A stretch of DNA of 9,884 nucleotides from Candidatus Levybacteria bacterium RIFCSPLOWO2_01_FULL_42_15 (GTDB taxonomy: Bacteria > Patescibacteriota > Microgenomatia > Levybacterales > UBA12049). Every line of letters starts with the position of its first letter. The stretch's first letter is position 1. Below the pieces are notes generated by a model. That model had not been told where the DNA came from and searched no databases. It was given only the letters and a program-made list of their open reading frames with translations. The translations under genes were made by a program, and so were the position numbers. The stretch spans positions 1,276 to 11,159 of the forward strand of contig MFOZ01000005.1 of the NCBI GenBank assembly GCA_001784055.1. The letters are read 5' to 3'. This document shows, piece by piece, positions 1-5,855 of the stretch.

Positions 1-1
1 G

Positions 2-409
2 CGAGACATTGTATTTAATTTTGATTCATCACTTTCGTTTGAAGGGGAATCGGGGCCGTATTTGCAGTACACGTACGCAAGGACGCAGAGCGTCCTTAAA
101 AAAATTAAAAGTGAAAAATTAAAAGTGAAAAGTGAAAAAGAATTAACAGGAGAAGAACAGCTGGCGCTTCGTCTGCTATATCGGTTCCCGGAAATAGCAG
201 AGGAGGCGGCGGAAAACTACGCGCCAAGCACGCTTTGTACGTACCTTTTTGATCTTGCGCAAGCGTTTAACCTGTTTTACCAAAAAGACCCGATCTTAAG
301 CGCGGAAGAAAAGACGCGTGAACTTCGTATTGTGCTCACCAAACGGGTAGGGGAGGTTCTTAAGACAGGATTACACCTTCTTGGAATTGCGGCTCCTCAA
401 AAGATGTGA
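2..409 (+). CDS. argS: Arginyl-tRNA synthetase, C-terminal part (5' end outside window)
   Basis: Class I aminoacyl-tRNA synthetase that charges tRNA-Arg with arginine in the cytoplasm. Reading is open from the window edge. The first residues include FEGESGPYLQYTYAR, matching the family signature (GPYLQYAHAR) at the end of the catalytic core. After it come the helical DALR-type anticodon-binding domain (LRLLYRFPEIAEEAA, then TLCTYLFDLAQAFNLFY) and the usual C-terminal ending LLGIAAPQKM followed by UGA. About 135 residues are present, roughly the last quarter of a normal enzyme. A Lys/Ser/Glu-rich stretch (IKSEKLKVKSEKE) sits between the catalytic core and the anticodon-binding domain and is encoded by a heptad tandem repeat (101-140). 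The family normally has a variable linker there. The TTG at 62 lies inside the conserved motif, so it is not a start. The domain assignment is recognised from family knowledge. Confidence 0.93.
   Translation, partial: RDIVFNFDSSLSFEGESGPYLQYTYARTQSVLKKIKSEKLKVKSEKELTGEEQLALRLLYRFPEIAEEAAENYAPSTLCTYLFDLAQAFNLFYQKDPILSAEEKTRELRIVLTKRVGEVLKTGLHLLGIAAPQKM
101..140 (+). repeat. In-frame heptad tandem repeat inside argS
   Basis: Seven-base units AAAATTA and AAAGTGA alternate: 101-107, 108-114, 115-121, 122-128, then a second AAAGTGA at 129-135 and a trailing AAAAG. Two perfect 14-bp copies of AAAATTAAAAGTGA occupy 101-128. The array is read in frame as a Lys/Ser/Glu-rich linker. Nearly the same array occurs in the M16 protease gene at 1535-1568. 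Confidence 0.9.
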
Positions 410-415
410 TATAGT
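387..415 (+). promoter_or_regulatory. Candidate promoter for the M16 protease gene, inside the argS end
   Basis: TTGCGG (387-392), a 17-bp spacer, then TATAGT (410-415), preceded by TG at 407-408, which makes an extended -10 (TGATATAGT). The -10 matches the consensus at five of six bases and the -35 only at TTG. Transcription would begin near 422, leaving a leader of about 140 nt that contains the whole inverted repeat at 424-550. Judged by eye only. Confidence 0.35.
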
Positions 416-423
416 ATGATTAC

Positions 424-550
424 TTGACGATAGAAGATAGGAAGTAGAAGATAGTATCTTGAAGATAGAAGTTAGAGGATAGAGAATATTTCTATATTCT
501 ATTCTCTACCTTCAAAAATCTACCCTCTATCATCTACCATCTACCGTCAA
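424..550. repeat. Imperfect inverted repeat built of 7-bp units
   Basis: The left arm (424 to about 488) is a purine-rich series of GATAGAA-like heptads. The right arm (about 493-550) is a pyrimidine-rich series of CTAYCNT heptads, roughly their reverse complement. The ends are exact six-base complements, TTGACG (424-429) and CGTCAA (545-550). The outer ~46 bases of each arm align without gaps, with roughly a dozen and a half mismatches. The element fills nearly the whole gap between argS and the M16 gene and could fold as a long hairpin in the leader RNA. No T-run follows, so it is not a typical intrinsic terminator. Confidence 0.75.
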
Positions 551-562
551 ATTAATTTCTCT

Positions 563-1843
563 ATGCAATACAATCGCACGGTTCTTTCCAATGGCTTGCG
601 AGTTATTACGGTCCCCATGCCCTCTTTGCAGAGCGCAACGGTTTTAGTCATGGTGGGCGCGGGAAGCCGTTATGAAACCAAACAAAACAACGGCATCTCT
701 CACTTTTTGGAGCACATGGCGTTTAAGGGAACCAAAAAACGTCCGTCTGCGCTCGCCATTTCAACGCTTGTAGACGGCATCGGAGGAGAAGTAAACGCGT
801 TTACGGGCAAAGAGACAACCGGTTACTACATTAAATCGCTTGCCACCCATGTTGATCTCTCCCTTGATATTCTCTCTGACATGTTGCAAAACTCCCTGTT
901 TGATAAAGCAGAGATCCAAAAAGAGCGGGGAGTGATTCTTGAAGAAATCAATCTTTACGAAGATACGCCGGCGCGGAAAATTGGGGATGTATACGAGCAA
1001 GCGCTGTATGGAGATACTCCTATGGGGTGGGATATCGCCGGAGAGAAAAAGATCATCCGATCAATCAATCAATCCGATTTTGTCTCATACCTCAATACGC
1101 TCTATAGCCCTCACAACATGGTCGTGGTGGTAGCCGGAGGAATTGACGTTGAGAAAACCGAAGCGCTCACCACGCGTTATTTTGGAGGAATGAAGCGATC
1201 TCAAATAAAAAGATTCAAACCCCTTATCGAGGTGCAGAGTAAGCCATTTGTATTCATCAAGCCTAAAAAAACCGAACAAGTGCATATTGCGCTTGGGGTG
1301 AGAACTGTTCCTTTAGAACACCCGCATCATTACCCCTTAGCAGTTCTTTCCGCAATTTTGGGAGGAGGAATGAGCAGCAGGCTTTTCCATGAAGTGCGGG
1401 AGAAGCGGGGACTTGCGTATTATGTTCGGACCAGTTCTGATCACTATCAGGATTGCGGGAGCCTGGTTTCCCTTGCCGGGGTTGACGCAAAAAGGGTAGA
1501 TGAAGCGATTCGAGTAATTGTTGAAGAGTACAACAAAGTTAAAAGTGAAAAGTTAAAAGTGAAAAGTTCGGAATTGATCAAGGCGAAGGAGTTTATCAAG
1601 GGACATATGATGCTGGAGCTTGAGGACAGTAAGAGCGTAGCGGGTTTTTACGCGCACAAAGAGCTTTTAGAGCGCACTATTGACAATCCTTCCGATGTTC
1701 TTGCTAAAATAGATAAGGTTGAACTTTCTGATATAGAAGATGTGGCAAAATCCTATTTTACTCCCGCACGGCTTAACCTTGCCGCGATCGGAAATTTTGA
1801 TGGAGCCAATAGACAGCGGTTTGAAAAACTGCTAGAATTGTAG
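563..1843 (+). CDS. M16 family zinc metalloprotease (processing-peptidase-like)
   Basis: 426-residue peptidase of the pitrilysin/mitochondrial processing peptidase family (M16B-like, also called insulinase-like), which cleaves peptides using zinc. The inverted zinc motif HxxEH is present as H47-F-L-E50-H51, and the third ligand is expected at E127 in GVILEEIN, 76 residues after H51 as in processing peptidases. The C-terminal half carries the family signature GGGMSSRLFHEVREKRGLAY (residues 267-286). There is no signal peptide, so a cytoplasmic role is likely; the substrate is unknown. The ATG at 563 is the natural start (MQYNRTVLSNGLRVI fits the family N-terminus), but no Shine-Dalgarno site precedes it. 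Residues 325-336 (KVKSEKLKVKSS) come from a tandem repeat also found in argS. ndk begins one base after the stop, so the two are probably co-transcribed. Confidence 0.92.
   Translation: MQYNRTVLSNGLRVITVPMPSLQSATVLVMVGAGSRYETKQNNGISHFLEHMAFKGTKKRPSALAISTLVDGIGGEVNAFTGKETTGYYIKSLATHVDLSLDILSDMLQNSLFDKAEIQKERGVILEEINLYEDTPARKIGDVYEQALYGDTPMGWDIAGEKKIIRSINQSDFVSYLNTLYSPHNMVVVVAGGIDVEKTEALTTRYFGGMKRSQIKRFKPLIEVQSKPFVFIKPKKTEQVHIALGVRTVPLEHPHHYPLAVLSAILGGGMSSRLFHEVREKRGLAYYVRTSSDHYQDCGSLVSLAGVDAKRVDEAIRVIVEEYNKVKSEKLKVKSSELIKAKEFIKGHMMLELEDSKSVAGFYAHKELLERTIDNPSDVLAKIDKVELSDIEDVAKSYFTPARLNLAAIGNFDGANRQRFEKLLEL
1535..1568 (+). repeat. In-frame heptad tandem repeat inside the M16 protease gene
   Basis: Two perfect 14-bp copies of AAAGTTAAAAGTGA (1535-1548, 1549-1562) are followed by a partial copy, AAAGTT (1563-1568). 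Each copy is two heptads, AAAGTTA and AAAGTGA. It encodes KVKSEKLKVKS in frame, in the C-terminal domain between two helices. It differs from the argS array at one position of the unit (AAAG versus AAAA). Confidence 0.9.
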
Positions 1844-1844
1844 T

Positions 1845-2417
1845 ATGGAGCAGACAATTATTCTTATTAAACCGGACGGAGTAAAAAGAGGCCTTATTGG
1901 AGAGATTATTAAGCGCTTTGAGCGCGTGGGGCTTAAGATCATAGGCATGAAAATGGTTGCCGCAACGGGAGATCTTCTTGCCAAACACTACAGGAGCAAT
2001 GATCCAGCAACTCTTAAGAGATGGGGCGAGAAAACGCTTAAAACGTATACCCAGTACGGAAAAGACGCCAAAAAAGACTTGGGAACCAATGATCCCATGG
2101 AACTTGGGAAAATGGTCAATAAATGGTTGTTTGATTACGTCACAAGCGGTCCGATTGTAGCAATGCTTCTTGAAGGCAAGCACGCGGTGGAAACCGCGAT
2201 GGTTCTTGCCGGTCCCACCATGCCGGTTCAAGCGCCAGCAGGAACCATCAGAGGCGATTTTTCTACCGATTCGGCAGCCTACGCAAACGTAGAAAAACGA
2301 GGCGTTACCAATTTAGTTCACGTATCAACCAGTATTCAAGAAGCAAACTTTGAGAAAACTCTCTGGTTTACGCCCCAAGAACTACACGAGTATAAGCGGG
2401 TGGAAGAACTAATCTAA
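1845..2417 (+). CDS. ndk: Nucleoside diphosphate kinase with a large internal insertion
   Basis: Transfers the gamma phosphate between nucleoside triphosphates and diphosphates through a phospho-histidine, balancing NTP pools in the cytoplasm. The fold is clear: KPDGVKRGLIGEI at the N-terminus (K9), TSGPIVAMLLEG (100-111), PAGTIRGDFS (131-140) and the catalytic region TNLVHVSTS with His159. At 190 residues it is about 40 longer than typical enzymes (about 140-150). Most of the excess lies between about residues 51 and 95, where the Kpn-loop region normally is. Two usually conserved spots differ: the HGSDS motif reads HVSTS, and the Arg of the usual TGRVMLG segment is Met119 here (TAMVLAG). 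The start is one base after the M16 stop. Function as an NDK is likely; altered activity is inference. Confidence 0.92.
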   Translation: MEQTIILIKPDGVKRGLIGEIIKRFERVGLKIIGMKMVAATGDLLAKHYRSNDPATLKRWGEKTLKTYTQYGKDAKKDLGTNDPMELGKMVNKWLFDYVTSGPIVAMLLEGKHAVETAMVLAGPTMPVQAPAGTIRGDFSTDSAAYANVEKRGVTNLVHVSTSIQEANFEKTLWFTPQELHEYKRVEELI

Positions 2418-2437
2418 ATTTCTAAATAAACCTCTTT

Positions 2438-2470
2438 ATAATTATTATAAAATTTATAAAGTTTATAGCG
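2438..2470. repeat. 9-bp-period AT-rich array between ndk and the tRNA genes
   Basis: Units at 2438-2446, 2447-2455 and 2456-2464 fit the pattern ATAAnnnTT (for example ATAAAATTT and ATAAAGTTT) and are followed by ATAGCG. It also contains a small inverted repeat, TTTATAAT (2435-2442) and ATTATAAA (2444-2451). The array lies between the converging ends of ndk and tRNA-Pro. The same unit recurs at 5760-5799 and, in frame, inside wecG at 6417-6460. There is no GC-rich stem, so it is not an ordinary terminator. Confidence 0.8.
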
Positions 2471-2496
2471 TAAAACCCGATATCCCTTTTATGATG

Positions 2497-2568
2497 TCGG
2501 AGACCGGGGAATTGAACCCCGTACCTCTCGAACCCGAATCGAGCGGTCTACCGATGACCTAGTCTCCG
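2497..2568 (-). tRNA. tRNA-Pro (anticodon CGG)
   Basis: Read on the minus strand, all four arms form. The acceptor CGGAGAC pairs perfectly with GTCTCCG, and the D arm is GGTC/GACC with GG in the loop. The anticodon stem CTCGA/TCGAG carries the loop TTCGGGT, giving anticodon CGG with G37. The T arm is CGGGG/CCCCG with loop TTCAATT. C1:G72 and the discriminator A are the usual identity features of bacterial tRNA-Pro. Length is 72 nt. CCA is not encoded: the bases after the discriminator are CAT. Confidence 0.97.
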
Positions 2569-2584
2569 TTGTGTCCAATCTTTG

Positions 2585-2656
2585 TACCCCTGACAGGAGT
2601 CGAACCTGTATCAACCGCTTAGGACGCGGCTACTCTATCCGTTGAGCTACAGGGGC
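2585..2656 (-). tRNA. tRNA-Arg (anticodon CCT)
   Basis: Read on the minus strand: acceptor GCCCCTG with CAGGGGT (the first pair is a G:U wobble), D arm GCTC/GAGT with GG in the loop, and anticodon stem GCCGC/GCGGT with loop GTCCTAA, giving anticodon CCT for AGG codons. A four-base variable loop follows, then T arm ACAGG/CCTGT with loop TTCGACT and discriminator A. Length is 72 nt and CCA is not encoded. It lies 16 bp upstream of tRNA-Pro in the direction of transcription, so the two are probably one transcript. Confidence 0.96.
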
Positions 2657-2663
2657 GTATTGG

Positions 2664-2692
2664 TTGTATTTTACCACACACAACAGTACAAT
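2664..2692 (+). promoter_or_regulatory. Candidate sortase promoter overlapping the tRNA promoter
   Basis: TTGTAT (2664-2669), a 17-bp spacer, then TACAAT (2687-2692). The -10 matches at five of six bases; the -35 is weak beyond TTG. The predicted transcript starts near 2699 and the sortase ATG is at 2701, so the message would be essentially leaderless. The -35 shares bases with the -10 of the oppositely directed tRNA promoter. Confidence 0.35.
2668..2676 (-). promoter_or_regulatory. Candidate extended -10 for the tRNA-Arg/tRNA-Pro unit
   Basis: On the minus strand this reads TGGTAAAAT, an extended -10 (TGn plus TAAAAT, five of six bases of TATAAT). Transcription would start near 2661, five bases before the mature 5' end of tRNA-Arg. 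No good -35 is seen at the expected distance, which an extended -10 can tolerate. Confidence 0.4.
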
Positions 2693-2700
2693 AGGAATCC

Positions 2701-3375
2701 ATGACGCAACGGGAAATTGTGCGTTTTCTCATTCTTCGCACGGTAGGCAATTTCTTGGTGTTGTTTGCCTTGTTTGGGGTATTCGCAACGTTTGGACAAG
2801 CGGTTGCGCAGGAAATCCGCTTTCGGAAGGAACAAGTCCAAGGAATAACGTACCTGGTAAAAGAAGCTCCGTCATCGCAAAGATTTTCAGGTATCCTCTC
2901 CAAGGAAAAAATCAAGATCCTCGTTCCAAAGAATACAGACTTTGGCATTTTGATACCAAAGATTGGGGCAAATGAAACCGTAATTGCAAATGTGGACCCT
3001 GCAATCGAAGAAGAATTCCAGCTGGCTCTGAAAAAGGGTGTCGCGCACGCAAAAGGAACCGTATTTCCAGGCATGAACGGCACGATTTATCTGTTTGCCC
3101 ACTCAACCGATAACTTTTGGGAAGTAGGCCGCTATAATGCAGTCTTTTATTTGATCAAAGAATTAAAGGAAAATGATGAGGTGGTGCTGTTTTTTGAAGG
3201 CAAACGGTTTAACTATCGAGTAGTTGAAAGCAAGATTGTGGAAGCATCAGATGTATCCTATCTCGTAAATAGTCAAAAAACAGGAGAAGAGCTTTTGATC
3301 CTCCAAACGTGCTGGCCCCCCGGAACCACGTGGAAACGGCTCATGGTATTTGCAAAGCCCACAAAATCTACTTAA
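2701..3375 (+). CDS. Membrane-anchored sortase
   Basis: Cysteine transpeptidase of the sortase family, which cuts sorting signals and links surface proteins to an acceptor amine outside the membrane. The 224 residues begin with one hydrophobic segment (about 8-34: FLILRTVGNFLVLFALFGVF) acting as signal-anchor. The catalytic domain holds the expected triad: His134 in IYLFAHSTD, Cys204 in LLILQTCWPPGTTWKR and Arg213. The order and spacing fit class D/E-like enzymes, but the class is not certain. No sorting-signal substrate is visible in this window. The start ATG has AGGA only four bases away, too close for a good Shine-Dalgarno, and a promoter just upstream suggests near-leaderless translation. 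Its last 8 bp overlap the end of the convergent PEGA/propeller gene. Confidence 0.88.
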   Translation: MTQREIVRFLILRTVGNFLVLFALFGVFATFGQAVAQEIRFRKEQVQGITYLVKEAPSSQRFSGILSKEKIKILVPKNTDFGILIPKIGANETVIANVDPAIEEEFQLALKKGVAHAKGTVFPGMNGTIYLFAHSTDNFWEVGRYNAVFYLIKELKENDEVVLFFEGKRFNYRVVESKIVEASDVSYLVNSQKTGEELLILQTCWPPGTTWKRLMVFAKPTKST

Positions 3376-4552
3376 GCCCAATGGTGTACAAATTTGGGGG
3401 GATGTTGGGATTGTTTAGATTTGTTAAAATGAGTATTTTTGATCCGTTAGGATACGGAAATACATAGTTATCAATAAACGGCCCCGCGTATATGGTAGTC
3501 CGATTAAGTCCGTCATACTCCATAATGTCAATCCGTTTATCATACACATACATCAAATGCTCGGAATCCGGAAACCACATAAGAGGGGTGGGGGGAACCG
3601 CATAGTTTCTATCTTCTTTTATGTCGTAGGCGTATATTTGTCCTTTTTCGATCGTGCGCTTTTCGGGCGTTGAATTTGCGCCAAAAAGATGCGGTTCAAT
3701 AATAAGAGGAAGCGTTGCGGAGGTGGATGCATGATAGAGTATTTTTGTTTCGTCGGGCGACCACGCAATAATGTCAAAGTAGTCAGCAATTATTGTCCTA
3801 AGCGATCTTTTCAGGCTATTAAGCCGCGCCTGTTCCTTTTTCTCCTGTTCTTCCTGCCAGATCAAAAAGAGCGCGTCTAGCGATTTTGGTTCTGACACGC
3901 GCCGGGGGTTTTGATTAAATACGTCCGCCTCAAGAAGATACGTGACAGGAGACCCAAAGGCGGAGGAGGATGTGGCGATCAAGTCCTTTCCGTCCGCGGA
4001 CCACGTAAACTGCGCGCGGGAGAATTGATCAACCGTATCATCTATGATATGGGTAATGCCGCTTTGGAGCGTAAGAATAGGGTGGGTTGTCATATCAAGC
4101 ACGTACAAACCGTTCCGTTGGGCGGATTGCGAAGAAACTGCGTATGCGATGCGGGTTTCAGAAGGATCCAACAGGGGATTTTCCACTCCTGCAGCGGTAA
4201 TGCTTTCCAGTTTTGGTGCGGTAGGAAAAAGAAGAGCTTTTATTTTAGACACCTCTTCTTTTTTCACCACAATGGTTTTTTTCCATGGTAAGTATCCTTC
4301 TTTGGCAATTTTTACCTCGTAAGTTCCCGGAAGAAGCGTTATGGTGTTATCGGTTGCGGTGAGAAGGCGATCGTTTACTAATACCGAGGCGCCATTTGGC
4401 GTGCTGGTAGCTACCAAAAGCCCTGTTCCGGAAAGCTCCGGTTTGCCGTTGGCAAATCGAAATCGGTATCCCTTTGCGTACGAAACAGCAAGAACGGTTC
4501 CTACCAAGATAAAGATAAGAATTCCTATGGATATCAAAATGTGTTTTTTCAT
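3368..4552 (-). CDS. Membrane-anchored PEGA-domain and beta-propeller protein
   Basis: 394 residues from the chosen start. An N-terminal membrane anchor (about 4-25: HILISIGILIFILVGTVLAV) is followed by a PEGA domain (about 46-108, with TSTPNGASVLVND and LLPGTYEVKIAKEGYLPW), a small beta fold common in surface proteins. Then come about five WD40/TolB-like propeller strands around 128-141, 183-195 (TWSADGKDLIATS), 263-276 (AWSPDETKILYHAS), 325-337 and 365-377. A charged helix (about 234-252, QEEQEKKEQARLN) interrupts the propeller. It probably faces outward and may bind proteins or envelope glycans; the exact function is unknown. A longer reading to 4621 exists, but MKKHILIS is the better start because it opens directly on the anchor and lies just after a promoter. 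The start has no Shine-Dalgarno site. Confidence 0.82.
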   Translation of the reverse strand: MKKHILISIGILIFILVGTVLAVSYAKGYRFRFANGKPELSGTGLLVATSTPNGASVLVNDRLLTATDNTITLLPGTYEVKIAKEGYLPWKKTIVVKKEEVSKIKALLFPTAPKLESITAAGVENPLLDPSETRIAYAVSSQSAQRNGLYVLDMTTHPILTLQSGITHIIDDTVDQFSRAQFTWSADGKDLIATSSSAFGSPVTYLLEADVFNQNPRRVSEPKSLDALFLIWQEEQEKKEQARLNSLKRSLRTIIADYFDIIAWSPDETKILYHASTSATLPLIIEPHLFGANSTPEKRTIEKGQIYAYDIKEDRNYAVPPTPLMWFPDSEHLMYVYDKRIDIMEYDGLNRTTIYAGPFIDNYVFPYPNGSKILILTNLNNPNIPPNLYTIGLK

Positions 4553-4566
4553 GGAGAATAGTAAAT

Positions 4567-4595
4567 AGTATATACTACTAAAATAGCTCTTGCAA
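4567..4595 (-). promoter_or_regulatory. Candidate promoter of the PEGA/propeller gene
   Basis: On the minus strand: -35 TTGCAA (4590-4595), a 17-bp spacer, -10 TATACT (plus-strand 4567-4572), five of six matches to the -10 consensus. Transcription would start near 4560, about 8 nt before the ATG at 4552. The -35 hexamer is its own reverse complement and is shared with the mreB promoter. Confidence 0.5.
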
Positions 4596-4618
4596 GCGAC
4601 GTACAGCCAGACTATAAT
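4590..4618 (+). promoter_or_regulatory. mreB: Candidate mreB promoter
   Basis: -35 TTGCAA (4590-4595), a 17-bp spacer, and a perfect -10 TATAAT (4613-4618). Transcription would start near 4625, giving a leader of about 73 nt before the mreB ATG at 4698. It uses the same six bases as the -35 of the divergent PEGA-gene promoter. Confidence 0.55.
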
Positions 4619-4666
4619 CAATTCATACCAAGAGAAAGTGATATAGAAGAGATATCGTTTGATACA

Positions 4667-4680
4667 ATTTTTAATTTTTA
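4667..4680. repeat. Heptad repeat in the mreB leader, antisense to the argS type
   Basis: ATTTTTA occurs twice in tandem (4667-4673, 4674-4680). On the opposite strand this reads TTAAAAA units, the same TKAAAAR heptad as the in-frame arrays of argS and the M16 gene. Short and AT-rich, so chance similarity cannot be excluded. Confidence 0.5.
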
Positions 4681-4697
4681 ATTAGAAATTTACTATT

Positions 4698-5750
4698 ATG
4701 TTATCTAAACGAGTAGGTATCGATTTAGGCACGGCCAATACATTAGTCTATGTTGCCGGAGAGGGAATTGTTCTTGATGAACCCACGGTTGTGGCGGTAA
4801 CCGCGGAAGAGAATCGCGTGGTCGCGGTTGGACACGAAGCAAAAGATATGCTGGGAAGAACTCCCGGAAACATTGTCGCCATGCGTCCTCTCAAAGACGG
4901 GGTTATTGCGGACTACACCATTACTGAAGCAATGCTTTCCTACTTCATTGATAAGGCGTGTGGAAGATCCCGCTTTTTCAAGCCGGAGGTGATGGTGTGT
5001 ATTCCATCCGGCGTTACCCAGGTTGAAAGGCGAGCTGTTTTGGACGCTACCATGGCGGCGGGGGCTAAGATTGCGTATCTTATTGAAGAGCCGCTCGCTG
5101 CGGCAATTGGGGCAAAGATTCCTATCGCGCAGGCTGCGGGACACATGATTGTTGATATTGGAGGCGGATCAACAGACGCCGCGGTTATTTCCCTCGGAGG
5201 AGTGGTGGTACATGCTTCGGTTCGGGTAGGAGGCAACAAGATTGATGAGGCAATAGCCGTCTTTACCAAGAAAAAATTCAATCTCCTTATTGGTGAACGT
5301 ACGGCAGAGGAGATAAAGATTGGTATTGGGAACGCTCTTTTTGGGAAAGATGACGACGAAAAAGAAAAAACAGATGACGTTTCTCCAAAGGTTCGGGGAC
5401 CAAAAAAGATAGAAATCCGCGGTAGAGACAGCGTGAGCGGGCTTCCAAGAAGCATTGAGCTTACCGAAGAACAAATGAGCGAGGCGATAAAACCGGTTCT
5501 TGTGGATATGATTCAAGCGGTAAAGTCGGTATTAGAACAAACGCCGCCGGAGCTGGCATCAGACATTATTGACAAAGGCATTGTTATGAGTGGAGGAACG
5601 TCTCTCCTGAAAAATTTTGATCGGCTGATGACCAAAATGACCGGGGTTCCCTGCCACGTGGCAGAAGACGCGCTTTTGTGCGTGGTGCGGGGGACGGGTG
5701 TAGCTTTGGAGAACATAGAGCTGTACAAAAGAAGCATTAGCAGAAAATGA
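4698..5750 (+). CDS. mreB: Rod-shape-determining actin homologue MreB
   Basis: Actin-like ATPase that polymerises under the membrane and guides cell-wall synthesis. All nucleotide-binding motifs are present: phosphate-1 GIDLGTANTLVY (7-18), LIEEPLAAAIGA (128-139), phosphate-2 DIGGGSTDAAV (153-163) and adenosine motif VMSGGTSLLKNF (296-307). The 350 residues are slightly more than usual. The excess is a charged stretch at about 215-237 (GKDDDEKEKTDD, then PKVRGPKK) between the GIGNA helix and the IEIRGRD strand, where other MreBs have a short loop. The ATG is preceded by AT-rich sequence without a Shine-Dalgarno site. The expected partners mreC and mreD are not adjacent; downstream is a 251-bp gap and a glycosyltransferase. 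Confidence 0.96.
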   Translation: MLSKRVGIDLGTANTLVYVAGEGIVLDEPTVVAVTAEENRVVAVGHEAKDMLGRTPGNIVAMRPLKDGVIADYTITEAMLSYFIDKACGRSRFFKPEVMVCIPSGVTQVERRAVLDATMAAGAKIAYLIEEPLAAAIGAKIPIAQAAGHMIVDIGGGSTDAAVISLGGVVVHASVRVGGNKIDEAIAVFTKKKFNLLIGERTAEEIKIGIGNALFGKDDDEKEKTDDVSPKVRGPKKIEIRGRDSVSGLPRSIELTEEQMSEAIKPVLVDMIQAVKSVLEQTPPELASDIIDKGIVMSGGTSLLKNFDRLMTKMTGVPCHVAEDALLCVVRGTGVALENIELYKRSISRK

Positions 5751-5759
5751 ATCAATAGT

Positions 5760-5799
5760 ATAAATGTTATAACCTATATAAAAATTATAACATCTATAG
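5760..5799. repeat. 9-bp-period AT-rich array after mreB
   Basis: Successive 9-base units from 5760: ATAAATGTT (5760-5768), a divergent unit (5769-5777), ATAAAAATT (5778-5786) and a divergent unit (5787-5795), closing with ATAG (5796-5799). It has the same period and pattern as the arrays at 2438-2470 and 6417-6460; the unit ATAAAAATT is identical to one inside the wecG coding region. The array starts 9 bp after the mreB stop. Confidence 0.75.
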
Positions 5800-5846
5800 A
5801 GAGGAAGTAGGAATTGGGTGAAGCGGTGGTTTTCACAAGAAGATAG

Positions 5847-5855
5847 TGGTATAGT
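5847..5855 (+). promoter_or_regulatory. Possible extended -10 for the WecG-type gene
   Basis: TGGTATAGT: TGn followed by TATAGT, five of six bases of the -10 consensus. It resembles TGATATAGT before the M16 gene. No -35 is convincing. It would give a leader of about 140 nt before the ATG at 6002. Confidence 0.28.

Noticed and set aside
62..64. TTG as a start for a short argS fragment
   Set aside because: The conserved GPYLQY motif continues in frame upstream to the window edge, so this is an internal leucine codon.
401..409. Recoded UGA (Gly or Trp) at the argS end
   Set aside because: The protein ends with the family's usual C-terminus at this UGA, and UGA also serves as the stop in the two ATGA junctions.
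424..550. Possible CRISPR array in the argS-M16 gap
   Set aside because: Units are only 7 bp, contiguous and inverted between the arms; there are no spacers of constant length and no cas genes.
2435..2451. Terminator hairpin between ndk and tRNA-Pro
   Set aside because: The stem is only A and T pairs and is explained by the 9-bp array; it is too weak for a standard terminator.
4553..4621. Longer N-terminus for the PEGA/propeller protein
   Set aside because: The extra 23 residues run through the promoter region (-10 at 4567-4572, -35 at 4590-4595), and MKKHILIS opens directly on the membrane anchor.
4940..5455. 171-codon minus-strand open frame inside mreB
   Set aside because: Fully contained in a clear mreB gene; its composition looks like the mirror of mreB codons.
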